Assembly (NCBI GenBank): GCA_964621905.1
Contig: CAZUNG010000017.1
Coordinates: 1-64,000, forward strand
Source: Ruminococcus_G sp964621905
GTDB lineage: Bacteria; Bacillota; Clostridia; Lachnospirales; Lachnospiraceae
Direction: 5' to 3'
DNA: 64,000 nt
Shown: positions 25,277 through 34,307 of the stretch, piece after piece
Layout of the letters: every line of letters starts with the position of its first letter
Position numbering within the stretch: the first letter of the stretch is position 1
Notes under the pieces: model-generated
The model's database searches: none
Told to the model about the DNA's origin: nothing
The model's input: only the letters and a program-made list of their open reading frames with translations
Made by a program: the position numbers and the translations under genes

Positions 25277-25943
25277 TGCTGCGCACGGCATGAGAGAGTG
25301 CGGAATTAATTGCGAAATATACGAGTGCAACGAATCCAAAGATTACGAAAACACGCAGTGTCTGATTCACGGAACTGTCAGCCTGCGCCGACATGATCCA
25401 TTTGCTGTTGTTGAAAAATTCCTGGATGGCCACTTGAGCCAGAAAAGAAGTATCTTTGATGACCGTTATGACCTGCGACAGCATAGCCGGGACTATGGCA
25501 CGGTAACACTGCGGCAGAATGATCAGCCGGAGTGTCTGGGGAAAGTTAAATCCCTGAGAATAGGCTCCCTCAAACTGTCCTGAAGGTATGGCGTTAAGCC
25601 CCCCTCGAATGACTTCAGCCATGCTGGCTGTTGTGAACAGGGTAAATGAAAGAATACCAGAGTACACAGGGGCATCGAATGGTTCCGGAATGCGGATCAG
25701 AAAACGAATTGCAAATACCCACAAAAGATGTGGGGTATTTCTGAAAATTTCAATATAAACGGAGGATAGTGCGCGGAACAGTCCATTCCCGTAAGTTCGC
25801 AGCAGCGCAAATATGGTGCCGAGTATCAGGCTGAGGAATACAGAGATGACGGCCACAAAGAGTGTGGTGAAAAGTCCCTGGAGCAGGTACAGGACATTCC
25901 CCTGTGTATAGATAGATTCCATGACCTGGGTAAATGCAGACAT
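25245..25943 (-). CDS. Polar amino acid ABC transporter permease (second)
   Basis: A 232-residue HisM/GlnP-type permease with four to five membrane segments. The EAA loop, which contacts the ATPase, is visible as GAYSQGFNFPQTLRLIILPQCYRAIVPAM. EIFRNTPHLLWVF is the usual segment after the second helix. It starts directly after the stop of the first permease, with AAGGAGG inside the end of that gene, so translation is coupled. Last gene of the operon. Confidence 0.93.
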   Translation of the reverse strand: MSAFTQVMESIYTQGNVLYLLQGLFTTLFVAVISVFLSLILGTIFALLRTYGNGLFRALSSVYIEIFRNTPHLLWVFAIRFLIRIPEPFDAPVYSGILSFTLFTTASMAEVIRGGLNAIPSGQFEGAYSQGFNFPQTLRLIILPQCYRAIVPAMLSQVITVIKDTSFLAQVAIQEFFNNSKWIMSAQADSSVNQTLRVFVIFGFVALVYFAINSALSHAVRSKKKNRLEVRY

Positions 25944-26672
25944 CTAGCGTTCCTCCTTATTATTTTGGTATTGATCAGTCAATGCTGTGTAATCTCTCGG
26001 TTCCGGTACGGCGGTCAACCGGTGTTCCATAAAGATGGAGAGCCGGGTAAGAGGGAAACAGATGATAAAATACAAGATCCCGGCAGTGACGTAAGCCGGA
26101 CCATAACAGAGCGTGGATGAGGCAAAGGAATCGGCCTGGTACATCAGGTCGCCGCCCGCGATAACGGCCAGAATCGAAGTGTTTTTGATCAGGTTTGACG
26201 ATACATTGGCAAGCGGGGGCAGCATTACCTTTAAGGCCTGAGGAAGAATAATTAACAGCATCATTTCCAGATGTCCAAAACCCTGAGAAACGGCAGCTTC
26301 GGACTGCCCGGCAGGAACGGCTGTGATGCCGGTTCGGACAACTTCAGACATGTACGCGCCGTGATAAAAACCAAGACCGAGAATTCCGATTAAAGTGACC
26401 GGCATGACAGCACCAAGATATGGGAGCGCGTTGTACAAAAAGAAAATCTGAACAAGCAGCGGAGTATTCTGAAAGAATTCAACATAGATACGGGCCGCAG
26501 CGCGCAGAATCTTCAGACGGCCCACAGAAAGGATCCCAAACAGGATGCCGAGCGTCAGTGAGAGAAGAAGTCCAAAAAAAACGATGAAGAGGGTCATGGC
26601 GAATCCTTCGGCGAATTTTCCGAGATTGTCTGAGAGCATGGCCCATTTTTCTGCTGTAAATATACCGTGCAT
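25944..26672 (-). CDS. Polar amino acid ABC transporter permease (first)
   Basis: A 242-residue HisQ/GlnP-type permease. FFQNTPLLVQIFFLYNALP and the EAA loop SEAAVSQGFGHLEMMLLIILPQALK identify the family. Start placed at 26672 because the ATG overlaps the TAA of the binding-protein gene (TAATG) and GGGGG lies eight bases upstream; the earlier ATG at 26687 has its GGAG too close. With the following permease it should form a heterodimeric channel. Confidence 0.92.
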   Translation of the reverse strand: MHGIFTAEKWAMLSDNLGKFAEGFAMTLFIVFFGLLLSLTLGILFGILSVGRLKILRAAARIYVEFFQNTPLLVQIFFLYNALPYLGAVMPVTLIGILGLGFYHGAYMSEVVRTGITAVPAGQSEAAVSQGFGHLEMMLLIILPQALKVMLPPLANVSSNLIKNTSILAVIAGGDLMYQADSFASSTLCYGPAYVTAGILYFIICFPLTRLSIFMEHRLTAVPEPRDYTALTDQYQNNKEER

Positions 26673-27445
26673 TATGTGATCCCCCATTTCTCCATCAGTC
26701 TTTTGATATCTCCGTTCTGTTTCATTTCGGTGATGGCTGCGTCTGCCTTTTCTGCCAGATCACCGTTATCTTTGGCGATGGCGATCCCGTATTCCTGCGG
26801 CTGGAACTCGTCTGGAAGAATCACAGCCGAGTCGTCCAGATATCCGTTTAGTATCGCGCCGTCCACAGCAAAACAGTCCACACGTCCGGAGTCCAAGGCG
26901 ACCTTGATCTCCGGATATCCGCCGTATTCGCTGAACGATAAGATGATTCCCTGTTCCTGTGCGGCAGCTTCAAGTGCTTCGCGTGAGGTTGATGACTGGG
27001 AGACGCCGATGGTACAGCCGTTTAAATCTGCAAAAGTGCGGATGCCGGAAGCTTTTTTGACCATCAGCTTCACATGGTCTGTGTAATAACTCTGTGTAAA
27101 GTGAAAAAATTTGCTGCGTGCATCGGTGATTGTAAAAGTAGCCGCGACCATATCCAGTTCACCGGTATCGAGGAGCGGACCTCTGGTCTTTGCTGTGACT
27201 GGCTGCAGATGAATGTTCACGTCCTCTCCGAATATCATACGTGCCGCCGTGGATGCCACATCGATTTCAAAGCCGGAGATGACGCCGGTTGCGGTGTCTA
27301 AAAGACCAAATCCGGGCACATCGTTTTTGCAGCCGATCGTTATTGAAGGGCGTATTTCTGTTTTTTTTATACTGCAGCCGGTCAGTGACAGCAAGGCGGC
27401 CAGAATGACTGTCCACAGTAGGAAAGCGTGGTAACTTCTTTTCAT
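26672..27445 (-). CDS. Amino acid ABC transporter substrate-binding lipoprotein
   Basis: A 257-residue SBP_bac_3-family lipoprotein. Signal peptide with lipobox LTGC (Cys24), then the two-lobed binding fold (TIGCKNDVPGFGLLD, GFEIDVASTAARMIFGE, DMVAATFTITDARSKFFHFTQSYY). The EIDVA and TFTITDAR segments match glutamine, glutamate or aspartate binders. The exact ligand is not certain. It lies 10 bases after the ATPase gene and overlaps the first permease gene. Confidence 0.93.
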   Translation of the reverse strand: MKRSYHAFLLWTVILAALLSLTGCSIKKTEIRPSITIGCKNDVPGFGLLDTATGVISGFEIDVASTAARMIFGEDVNIHLQPVTAKTRGPLLDTGELDMVAATFTITDARSKFFHFTQSYYTDHVKLMVKKASGIRTFADLNGCTIGVSQSSTSREALEAAAQEQGIILSFSEYGGYPEIKVALDSGRVDCFAVDGAILNGYLDDSAVILPDEFQPQEYGIAIAKDNGDLAEKADAAITEMKQNGDIKRLMEKWGIT

Positions 27446-27455
27446 GTTGGGCTCC

Positions 27456-28181
27456 TCATCTGATAATCTTGCTTAAAAATTCTCTGGTGCGTTCATTTTC
27501 AGGGTGATCAAAGAAGTGATCCGGTGCTCCTTCTTCTACGATCGTACCGTTTTCAAGAAAAATTACCCGATCTGCAACCTGACGGGCGAACCCCATCTCG
27601 TGAGTCACGATTACCATTGTGAAGTTATTTTCTTTGGACAGGCTGACCATGACGTCCAGGACCTCCTGAACCATCTCCGGATCCAGTGCGGAGGTGGGCT
27701 CATCGAACAGAATGATTTTATTCTGGGTGGCAAGCGCACGCGCGATTGCGATCCGCTGCTGTTGTCCTCCTGACAGGCTGGGCGGATAGGAACCGGCTTT
27801 ATCTGCAAGGCCGACCTTGTCCAGATAATGCATCGCGGCCTCTATAGCTTCCTGCTTTTTGCGGTGTTTCAGTTTTGTGGGAGCCAGTGTCAGGTTTTCT
27901 AGGACGGTCAGGTGGGGGTAGAGATTAAACTGCTGGAAGACCATGGAAGAGTGCTCACGGTTGACGGCTGTTCTGTTTCTCTTGGTCAGAAGCTCCCCGT
28001 CGATCAGAATACGGCCGGAAGTCGGTTCTTCCAGACAGTTCATGCAGCGGATCAGCGTGCTTTTACCTGAGCCGGAAGGGCCGATGATGACCAGTTTTTC
28101 TCCTTCTTTAATGTTAAGATTAATGCCTTTTAGTATCTGGGCATCACCAAAATTTTTATAGATATTCTCCAGCTGTATCAA
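27456..28181 (-). CDS. Polar amino acid ABC transporter ATP-binding protein (GlnQ/HisP type)
   Basis: A 241-residue ATPase with Walker A GPSGSGKST, Q-loop (SSMVFQQFNLYPHLT), signature LSGGQQQR, Walker B IILFDEPTSALDP and H-loop VTHEMGFA, all intact. I start at the TTG at 28179-28181: AGGAGGG stands nine bases upstream and the protein then begins (M)IQLENIYKNFGD as in relatives. A longer reading from 28280 adds 33 basic residues unlike the family. First gene of a four-gene amino acid uptake operon. Confidence 0.93.
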   Translation of the reverse strand: MIQLENIYKNFGDAQILKGINLNIKEGEKLVIIGPSGSGKSTLIRCMNCLEEPTSGRILIDGELLTKRNRTAVNREHSSMVFQQFNLYPHLTVLENLTLAPTKLKHRKKQEAIEAAMHYLDKVGLADKAGSYPPSLSGGQQQRIAIARALATQNKIILFDEPTSALDPEMVQEVLDVMVSLSKENNFTMVIVTHEMGFARQVADRVIFLENGTIVEEGAPDHFFDHPENERTREFLSKIIR

Positions 28182-28280
28182 ATGATGTTCCCTCCTTGGT
28201 ATCCGTAAATTCCTTATTATGATAGGATGGTCATTTGAGGGCCGGCTTATGCGTGCCTGACGATTTTTTTTAGGCTGCAT

Positions 28281-28958
28281 ATGATATTAAGAATAGTACT
28301 TTGGATGTGTAATATGAATCTCTTTCCTTCTGGATTTTTGGAGGCTCTGGTACTTGTCACTGCACTTTCTGTCGATGCCTTTGTTGCCAGTTTTGCATAT
28401 GGGACTAACCATGTAAAGATCCCGGTATCTTCCATGGCCGTCATGGATCTGATCTCTGCAAGTATCCTGCTGATATTCTTACAGATCGGCAGGCTTCTGG
28501 TTCCGCTGATCCCGTCTGGTTTTATCCGGATTTTTTGCTTTGCAGTGCTGTTTGGGCTTGGCATGATAAAAATATTTGACAGTTATATCAAGACGCTGAT
28601 TCGAAAAAACGGGGAACATGCCCCCGAGATTTCGTTTTCATTTCTGGAATTTTGTTTTATTCTCAAGATTTATGCCGATCCGGATAAAGCGGATGCTGAT
28701 AAGAGCGGTGTTCTTTCTGCCAAGGAGGCGGTATCGCTTGGTACTGCACTGTCACTCGACAGCGCAGCAGCGGGCTTTGGGGCAGGTGTGATGACTTCGC
28801 ATCCTGTCTCGACTGCCTTCATGTCACTGATCATCGGTGCCGCGGCGATTCTGGGAGGCAGCCTGCTTGGAAATCGGCTGGCCGAGAAACTGCCGTTAAA
28901 TCTTTCCTGGATCAGTGGATTTTTGCTCATGGTGCTGGCGTTTATGAAATTTTTGTAA
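28281..28958 (+). CDS. ytaF: Sporulation membrane protein YtaF family
   Basis: A 225-residue membrane protein with about six hydrophobic segments, related to the MntP manganese exporters. The internal repeat is visible: ALSVDAFVASFAYG in the first half and ALSLDSAAAGFGAG in the second, each with the conserved Asp in a membrane helix. YtaF is made under sporulation control in Bacillus. The start is uncertain: ATG 28281 has AGG six bases upstream; ATGs at 28305 and 28314 are also possible. The 3' end overlaps the converging P-type ATPase gene by 63 bases. Confidence 0.82.
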   Translation: MILRIVLWMCNMNLFPSGFLEALVLVTALSVDAFVASFAYGTNHVKIPVSSMAVMDLISASILLIFLQIGRLLVPLIPSGFIRIFCFAVLFGLGMIKIFDSYIKTLIRKNGEHAPEISFSFLEFCFILKIYADPDKADADKSGVLSAKEAVSLGTALSLDSAAAGFGAGVMTSHPVSTAFMSLIIGAAAILGGSLLGNRLAEKLPLNLSWISGFLLMVLAFMKFL

Positions 28959-31565
28959 TATAGTACCCGGATCAAACAGTAAAAATTCATGTGCAAGCAT
29001 TGGCATGGATGAGAGAAAGATCAGGCCGGCCCATTCACCAAGGCTTAGACGTACTGTTTCAAATATGGAAGTAAGCAAAGGGAACTCTGTCACGGCTACC
29101 TGCAGAAAGATACCAAGGAACAGGGCCAGAATCATCAGTGGGTTTGAAAACGGGTTTATGCGGAACAGTGATTGTTCCACGCTGCGCATACCGATGGCAT
29201 GAAACAGCTCTGAGATTCCAAGAACTGTAAAAGCATAAGTCTGGGCCCGCATCAGCACCTGCGGATCAGTGAGAATCATACGAAGATTTTCCAGTGTGAC
29301 TGGCAGATTGTTCTGTCCCAGACGACTGAAGGGAACGCTGAAATAAGCAGCCAGGCTGACTGCTGCGATGAGGCATCCATAAAATAACGTACAGAAAAGT
29401 CCACCGCCGGCAAATAGACTTTCTCTCCCGCTTCGCGGTGGTTTTTCCATCAGAAGTGTGCGGTCGTTTTCATCCACGCCGAGTGCAAGTGCCGGCAGTG
29501 AATCGGTGATCAGGTTGACCCACAGAATATGACTGGCTTTCAACGGCGAACCAAGTCCCGCGATCACGGCAAGAAACATGGTAATAATCTCACCGAAATT
29601 GGAGGAGAGCAGGAAGAGAACAGATTTTTTAATGTTTTCATAGATACCCCGACCTTCTTCAATTGCGTGTTCAATGGTGGCAAAGTTATCGTCGGTAAGA
29701 ATGATATCCGCAGCATTTTTTGCCACATCGGTCCCGTTTTTACCCATGGCGATACCGATGTCCGCTGTGCGCAGCGCGGGGGCGTCATTGACTCCGTCGC
29801 CAGTCATTGCCGTGATGCAGCCTTTGCTTTTCAGCGCTTTCACAATCCGTACCTTGTGTTCCGGTGACACTCTGGCAAATACATGGTACTGCTCAATCTT
29901 CTGCGCAAGTTCCAGATCCGTCATTGTCTCCAGCTCCTGTCCGGTGATGCATTCATCTTTTGAGGCTGCGATGGTAAGCTGTTTTGCAATAGAGAAGGCA
30001 GTATCTGCGTGGTCGCCGGTTATCATGACAGTCCTGACACCGGCTTGCCGAAACCGTCTGACTGCCTCGGGAACTTCCGGCCTGGGAGGATCTGACATAC
30101 CTGCCAGGCCGATAAAGGTCAGATGATCCTCGCTCGGGGAAGATACGTCCTCTGCCATGGCAAGAGCGAGAACGCGCAGTGCATTTTGGCTCATATCCTG
30201 CAGAGCGGCTCGGATGGCATCCCTGTCCTGTTGGTGTATGGGCTCCGGTCCTGCCGGTGTCAGAATGCGGTCGCAGCGCGCCAGCAGTTCTTCACAGGAG
30301 CCTTTTGTATAGGAGATTTTCCGGCTGCCCTTCCAGTGTACGGTAGTCATCATGCGGCGGCCGGAATCAAAAGGTATTTCATCAATTCTGCGGCGCTGTT
30401 CTTCCAGCGTCTCTTTTTTTAGTCCTGCCTTCAGGCCAAGATCCAGCAATGCAGTCTCTGTGGGATCGCCGATGGGTCTGCCATTGGAATACATGGCGTC
30501 ATTGCACAGTACAAAACCCTCAAAAAAGGCATGATGCCGGTCGGGATCCATACTTTCGGGCACATACATGGTGTTGAGTGTATAACACTGAACGACTGTC
30601 ATCTGGTTCTGCGTCAGAGTTCCTGTCTTGTCTGAACAAACAACATTGACAGATCCAAGTGTCTCGACAGCCGGAAGTCTTCGTATAATCGTGTTGATCT
30701 TAACCATCCGGGAGACACTTAACGCAAGGACTATGGTGACAACTGCGGGGAGTCCTTCCGGTACTGCCGCAACCGCCAGTGAGATGGCAGTGATCAGCAT
30801 CTCAAGGATATCCCGTTTCTGCAAAATTGCAATAATAAAGAGTGAAATGCACAAAATGACAGCGCAGATGCTCAAAATTTTGCCGAGACTCTCCAGACGT
30901 TTTTGAAGAGGGGTGGTCTCTCTTGTGGGCTCCGCGATCATTTTTGCAATGGTGCCGATTTTTGTCTGCATTCCGATTGCCGCTGTGACGCCCTCTCCGC
31001 GTCCATAGACGACGCTTGTGGACATGTAGACTATATCGGGAACATCTTTTTCCACCGGTACGGATTCACCGGTGAGAGCCGATTCTTCCAGTTTAAGACT
31101 TGATGAAGCAACAAGTTCAATATCGGCAGGAACCTGACACCCCGCCTCCAGGCTGACGATATCTCCGACAACAAGATTTGCGGCCGGTATTTTCCTGTAG
31201 ATCCCATCACGTTTTACGATGGCTTCCGGGCTGGTCAGCTTTTTCAGGGCTTCGAGGGATTTTTGCGCTTTTCCTTCCTGTATCATGCCCACCAGCCCAT
31301 TCAGCAGGATGACAGCCAGGATGATCAGTGTGTCACCGTATTCGCCAAGCATGACGGAGATGATGGCGGCGGCAAACAGGATGAAAATCAGTGGATCATT
31401 TAGCTGCCCTGCGAATCTGGCCGCGGCTGAAGGAGGTTTGGGATGGAAAAGTACGTTTTCTCCCTGTTCTCGCTTTCGTCGTCCGGCTTCTTCTTCTGTG
31501 AGCCCGCTTTCTGGATCAGCCTGATATTTTCGGCGGATTTCCTGCAAATGCTTCTGATAAGACAT
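28896..31565 (-). CDS. Calcium-type cation P-type ATPase
   Basis: An 889-residue P2-type ATPase, probably exporting Ca2+. Order: actuator domain with LTGES, membrane helix 4 with AAVPEGLPA, phosphorylation site DKTGTLT, nucleotide-binding domain (TKGSCEELL, DPPRPEV), hinge MTGDGVNDAPAL, and six C-terminal membrane helices containing NLITDSLPALALG. The PEGLP and the helix 5-6 residues fit the Ca2+ ATPase (PMCA/YloB) group rather than K+ or heavy-metal pumps. AAGGAAGGGG precedes the ATG. Single gene. Confidence 0.93.
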   Translation of the reverse strand: MSYQKHLQEIRRKYQADPESGLTEEEAGRRKREQGENVLFHPKPPSAAARFAGQLNDPLIFILFAAAIISVMLGEYGDTLIILAVILLNGLVGMIQEGKAQKSLEALKKLTSPEAIVKRDGIYRKIPAANLVVGDIVSLEAGCQVPADIELVASSSLKLEESALTGESVPVEKDVPDIVYMSTSVVYGRGEGVTAAIGMQTKIGTIAKMIAEPTRETTPLQKRLESLGKILSICAVILCISLFIIAILQKRDILEMLITAISLAVAAVPEGLPAVVTIVLALSVSRMVKINTIIRRLPAVETLGSVNVVCSDKTGTLTQNQMTVVQCYTLNTMYVPESMDPDRHHAFFEGFVLCNDAMYSNGRPIGDPTETALLDLGLKAGLKKETLEEQRRRIDEIPFDSGRRMMTTVHWKGSRKISYTKGSCEELLARCDRILTPAGPEPIHQQDRDAIRAALQDMSQNALRVLALAMAEDVSSPSEDHLTFIGLAGMSDPPRPEVPEAVRRFRQAGVRTVMITGDHADTAFSIAKQLTIAASKDECITGQELETMTDLELAQKIEQYHVFARVSPEHKVRIVKALKSKGCITAMTGDGVNDAPALRTADIGIAMGKNGTDVAKNAADIILTDDNFATIEHAIEEGRGIYENIKKSVLFLLSSNFGEIITMFLAVIAGLGSPLKASHILWVNLITDSLPALALGVDENDRTLLMEKPPRSGRESLFAGGGLFCTLFYGCLIAAVSLAAYFSVPFSRLGQNNLPVTLENLRMILTDPQVLMRAQTYAFTVLGISELFHAIGMRSVEQSLFRINPFSNPLMILALFLGIFLQVAVTEFPLLTSIFETVRLSLGEWAGLIFLSSMPMLAHEFLLFDPGTILQKFHKRQHHEQKSTDPGKI

Positions 31566-31714
31566 GGCCCCTTCCTTTCGTTTAGGGTTCGGATGAACAG
31601 TGTCATCCTACTATCCGTTAAATTGTTTCATTATATGTGGAAAAGCTCCAGGAGATACTGATTTTTAAAAGAAAAGCATATAGTGGTAGAAATAAACGAA
31701 ATGGCAGATCAACT

Positions 31715-32332
31715 ATGTTAAATGTATTATGGGCGGGAATGATTCTTCTTGGGATCGCTTACGGTGCGGCTACCGGTCGTTTTCCGGAGGTTTCTGAAGC
31801 GGCACTCTCTTCTGCAAAGGAGGCGGTGACACTTGCAGTTACCATGCTTGGAATTATGGGATTATGGTCTGGTATCATGGAGATAGCGACCGGTGCGGGG
31901 ATTCTGGAACGTATGACAAAAAAAATGGGACCGATCCTTTCTTTTTTATTTCCTCAGATTCCCAAAGACCATCCATCATTGGATCATATTTCTACGAATA
32001 TGATTGCCAATTTTCTGGGGCTTGGGTGGGCGGCGACGCCGGCGGGGTTAAAGGCGATGGAAGAACTTGCAAATCTCGATGAGGACAGAAGAAAGGGAAG
32101 ACTTCCGGGGCCGGTGCGGAAAGGAGGAATTGCCAGCAATGAAATGTGTACATTTCTGATTGTTAATATATCCTCCCTGCAATTGATACCAGTCAATATC
32201 ATCGCCTACAGAAGCCAGTACGGGAGTGTAAACCCCACGGCAATTGTGGGTCCAGCCATTGCAGCGACACTGATCAGTACGGTGGTGGGGGTTGTGTTCT
32301 GCAAGATTATGGACAGGGGGCGGAAAGGATAA
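31715..32332 (+). CDS. spmA: Spore maturation protein A
   Basis: A 205-residue SpmA-family membrane protein (nucleoside-recognition/Gate fold). In Bacillus SpmA and SpmB are needed for spore core dehydration. Recognised from MLNVLWAGMILLGIAYGAATGR, GLWSGIMEIATGAG and the NMIANFLGLGWAATPAGLKAM segment. Start at 31715 is chosen from the family N-terminus; no strong ribosome binding site is seen, and a longer in-frame start at 31637 exists. The usual neighbour spmB is not downstream. Confidence 0.88.
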   Translation: MLNVLWAGMILLGIAYGAATGRFPEVSEAALSSAKEAVTLAVTMLGIMGLWSGIMEIATGAGILERMTKKMGPILSFLFPQIPKDHPSLDHISTNMIANFLGLGWAATPAGLKAMEELANLDEDRRKGRLPGPVRKGGIASNEMCTFLIVNISSLQLIPVNIIAYRSQYGSVNPTAIVGPAIAATLISTVVGVVFCKIMDRGRKG

Positions 32333-32345
32333 TTCCTTTCCGCCG
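32319..32345 (+). terminator. Hairpin over the spmA stop codon
   Basis: GGCGGAAAGGA (32319-32329) pairs perfectly with TCCTTTCCGCC around a short loop that contains the TAA stop codon. The T-tract (32358-32363) is some distance away, so termination efficiency is unclear. Confidence 0.55.
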
Positions 32346-32383
32346 GGAATTCAGAAGTTTTTTGATAAATATTATGAAATCAC

Positions 32384-32444
32384 TTGACATACATAACTGT
32401 TACTGGTATCGTTACAGTATAAAATGTAATCGATAAAGTTACAG
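32384..32444 (+). promoter_or_regulatory. Promoter and candidate operator for the RclA/Rrf2/DUF302 operon
   Basis: TTGACA (32384-32389) and TATCGT (32407-32412) with a 17-base spacer. The inverted repeat ACTGTTAC (32396-32403) / GTTACAGT (32411-32418) covers the -10, and a second one, TGTAA (32425-32429) / TTACA (32439-32443), follows. Such repeats are good candidates for the Rrf2-type regulator encoded in the operon. Confidence 0.65.
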
Positions 32445-32480
32445 AAAAAAGAGAATGTGTTGGGAAAGAAGGCGTATGAT

Positions 32481-33839
32481 ATGAAGAAAGTACAGTACGA
32501 TGCGGTGATTATTGGATTTGGAAAAGGCGGAAAAACCCTGGCGGGAAAATTGGCAAGAGCGGGCAAGAAGGTAGCTTTAATCGAAAAGGATTCCGGAATG
32601 TACGGTGGCACCTGCATTAATGTAGGCTGTATCCCCTCCAAATCCCTGATACACAGTGCAGCTGCAGCTGGTGTTCTGACGAATGCGCAGGAGAAGGCCA
32701 GACATTACCGGGAGGCGGTGGCAGAAAAACGCCGTCTGACAGCTATGCTCCGCAAAAAAAATTATGAGAAACTGGCGGACATGCCCAATATTACAATCTA
32801 TGACGGTACTGCACGGTTTACAGCGCCCCTTCAGGTTGAGGTATCCGCGGGGAATGAACTTGTGCAGCTTTATGCCGAACAGGTATTTATCAATACGGGT
32901 TCAACACCGCGCATTCCGTCCATTGAGGGGATAACATCTGTTTCGGGCGTATATTTCAGTGCAGGTCTGATGGATCTGGATATTTTTCCAGAACGTCTGG
33001 TCATTATAGGCGGAGGATATATCGGGCTGGAATTTGCATCCATGTACAGTGCATTTGGCAGTGAAGTTACAGTGCTTCAGGACGGCGGGACGTTCCTCGC
33101 CAGAGAAGATGAAGATATGTCAGGCGCCATCAGGGATTTGCTGGAGGAACAGGGGATAAAATTCCGTCTGGGTGCATCGATAAAACGGGCAGAGGAAGGA
33201 CCGGCGGTTGTCTTTGAATGGCAGGGAACGGAACAGAGACTTGACGCGGATGCCGTGTTGGTGGCTACGGGTCGGATCCCCAATACCGCTGAACTCAATC
33301 TGGCTGCCGCCGGTGTGGAGATGACCCCGCGGGGCGCTGTCAAGGTTGATGCTCAGCTTCGCACCACAGCACCTAATATCTGGGCAATGGGGGATGTAGC
33401 CGGTGGACTGCAGCACACCTATCTTTCACTGGATGATTCCCGGGTGGTTGCATCCCAGCTTTTTGGAGGAAAACCGTATACGACGGCAGAACGCAGATAT
33501 GTCCCCTACAGTGTATTTCTTTCTACGCCCTATTCCAGAGTAGGGATGAATGAACGCGAGGCGAGAGAGGCGGGCTATGATGTGAAAGTAGTAAAACTTC
33601 CGGCTGCCGCTATTCCAAAGGCCCAGGTACTAAAGGCCCCCAAAGGGATATTAAAGGCAGTTATTGACGCAAAGACGAGCCGGATTCTGGGAACGATGCT
33701 GTTGTGTGAGGAATCCTATGAGATGATCAATGTGATCAAGCTTGCGATGGATTTTGGCGCGGACTATACGGTACTGAGGGACCAGATATTTACCCATCCG
33801 ACGATGACTGAGGCATTGAACGATTTGTTTGCAGGGTAG
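32481..33839 (+). CDS. RclA-like FAD-dependent pyridine nucleotide-disulfide oxidoreductase
   Basis: A 452-residue flavoprotein of the RclA/YkgC group. FAD-binding start VIIGFGKGGKTLAGKLA, the redox-active disulfide in GGTCINVGCIPSKSL, the NAD(P)H-binding IIGGGYIGLEFA, the second FAD motif ATGRIPNTAEL / NIWAMGDVAG, and the C-terminal dimerisation domain (THPTMTEALNDLF). RclA-type enzymes defend against hypochlorous or hypothiocyanous acid. That role here is inferred from the FGKGGKTLA and MYGGTCIN signatures and the redox-type regulator next door. ATG 32481 is preferred (AAGAAGG upstream) to GTG 32457. Confidence 0.88.
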   Translation: MKKVQYDAVIIGFGKGGKTLAGKLARAGKKVALIEKDSGMYGGTCINVGCIPSKSLIHSAAAAGVLTNAQEKARHYREAVAEKRRLTAMLRKKNYEKLADMPNITIYDGTARFTAPLQVEVSAGNELVQLYAEQVFINTGSTPRIPSIEGITSVSGVYFSAGLMDLDIFPERLVIIGGGYIGLEFASMYSAFGSEVTVLQDGGTFLAREDEDMSGAIRDLLEEQGIKFRLGASIKRAEEGPAVVFEWQGTEQRLDADAVLVATGRIPNTAELNLAAAGVEMTPRGAVKVDAQLRTTAPNIWAMGDVAGGLQHTYLSLDDSRVVASQLFGGKPYTTAERRYVPYSVFLSTPYSRVGMNEREAREAGYDVKVVKLPAAAIPKAQVLKAPKGILKAVIDAKTSRILGTMLLCEESYEMINVIKLAMDFGADYTVLRDQIFTHPTMTEALNDLFAG

Positions 33840-33878
33840 ATAGCAGCAAAATGTTTGTGATACAGGAAGTGAGTTAAA

Positions 33879-34307
33879 ATGAACAGTGATTTTGTAGTGG
33901 CAGTACATGCAATGGTATTTCTGCACCATAAGGCAGAGACGGTTTCCAGTGAAATGCTGGCGGAGAATATCTGTACCAATCCGGTGAGGATCCGGCGCGT
34001 GATGGCGAGGCTGAAAAAAGCCGGTCTGGTGGAAACGCGTGAAGGGAGGACACAGGGAGGATACTCCTACCTGAAAACAAAAAGGGTTACACTGGATGAT
34101 ATCAGCCAGGCACTGAATGTACAGTTTGCAGATTTTACGTGGCAGAGCGGGGATAGAGAGAATCCCTGTGTGATTGCCTCCGGGATGCCGGATTATATGG
34201 ATGAACTGAAAGAAGAACTGAACCTCAGATGCAGGGAATATTTAAAAACTGTAGCGATCGCGGATGTGGAGCGGCTGCTGACGAATAGAAAGAAGGCGGA
34301 GAAATGA
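33879..34307 (+). CDS. Rrf2-family transcriptional regulator
   Basis: A 142-residue Rrf2 winged-helix regulator of the YwnA/YwgB kind. HTH region SSEMLAENICTNPVRIRRVMARLKKAGLVETREG with the wing TQGGYSYL. It lacks the three clustered Cys of IscR/NsrR, so it should not bind an Fe-S cluster in that way; single cysteines (in ENICTN, NPCVIAS and LRCRE) could serve as thiol sensors. It lies between the flavoprotein and hydrolase genes and shares ATGA with the latter. Likely autoregulates through the repeats near 32396-32443. Confidence 0.9.
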   Translation: MNSDFVVAVHAMVFLHHKAETVSSEMLAENICTNPVRIRRVMARLKKAGLVETREGRTQGGYSYLKTKRVTLDDISQALNVQFADFTWQSGDRENPCVIASGMPDYMDELKEELNLRCREYLKTVAIADVERLLTNRKKAEK

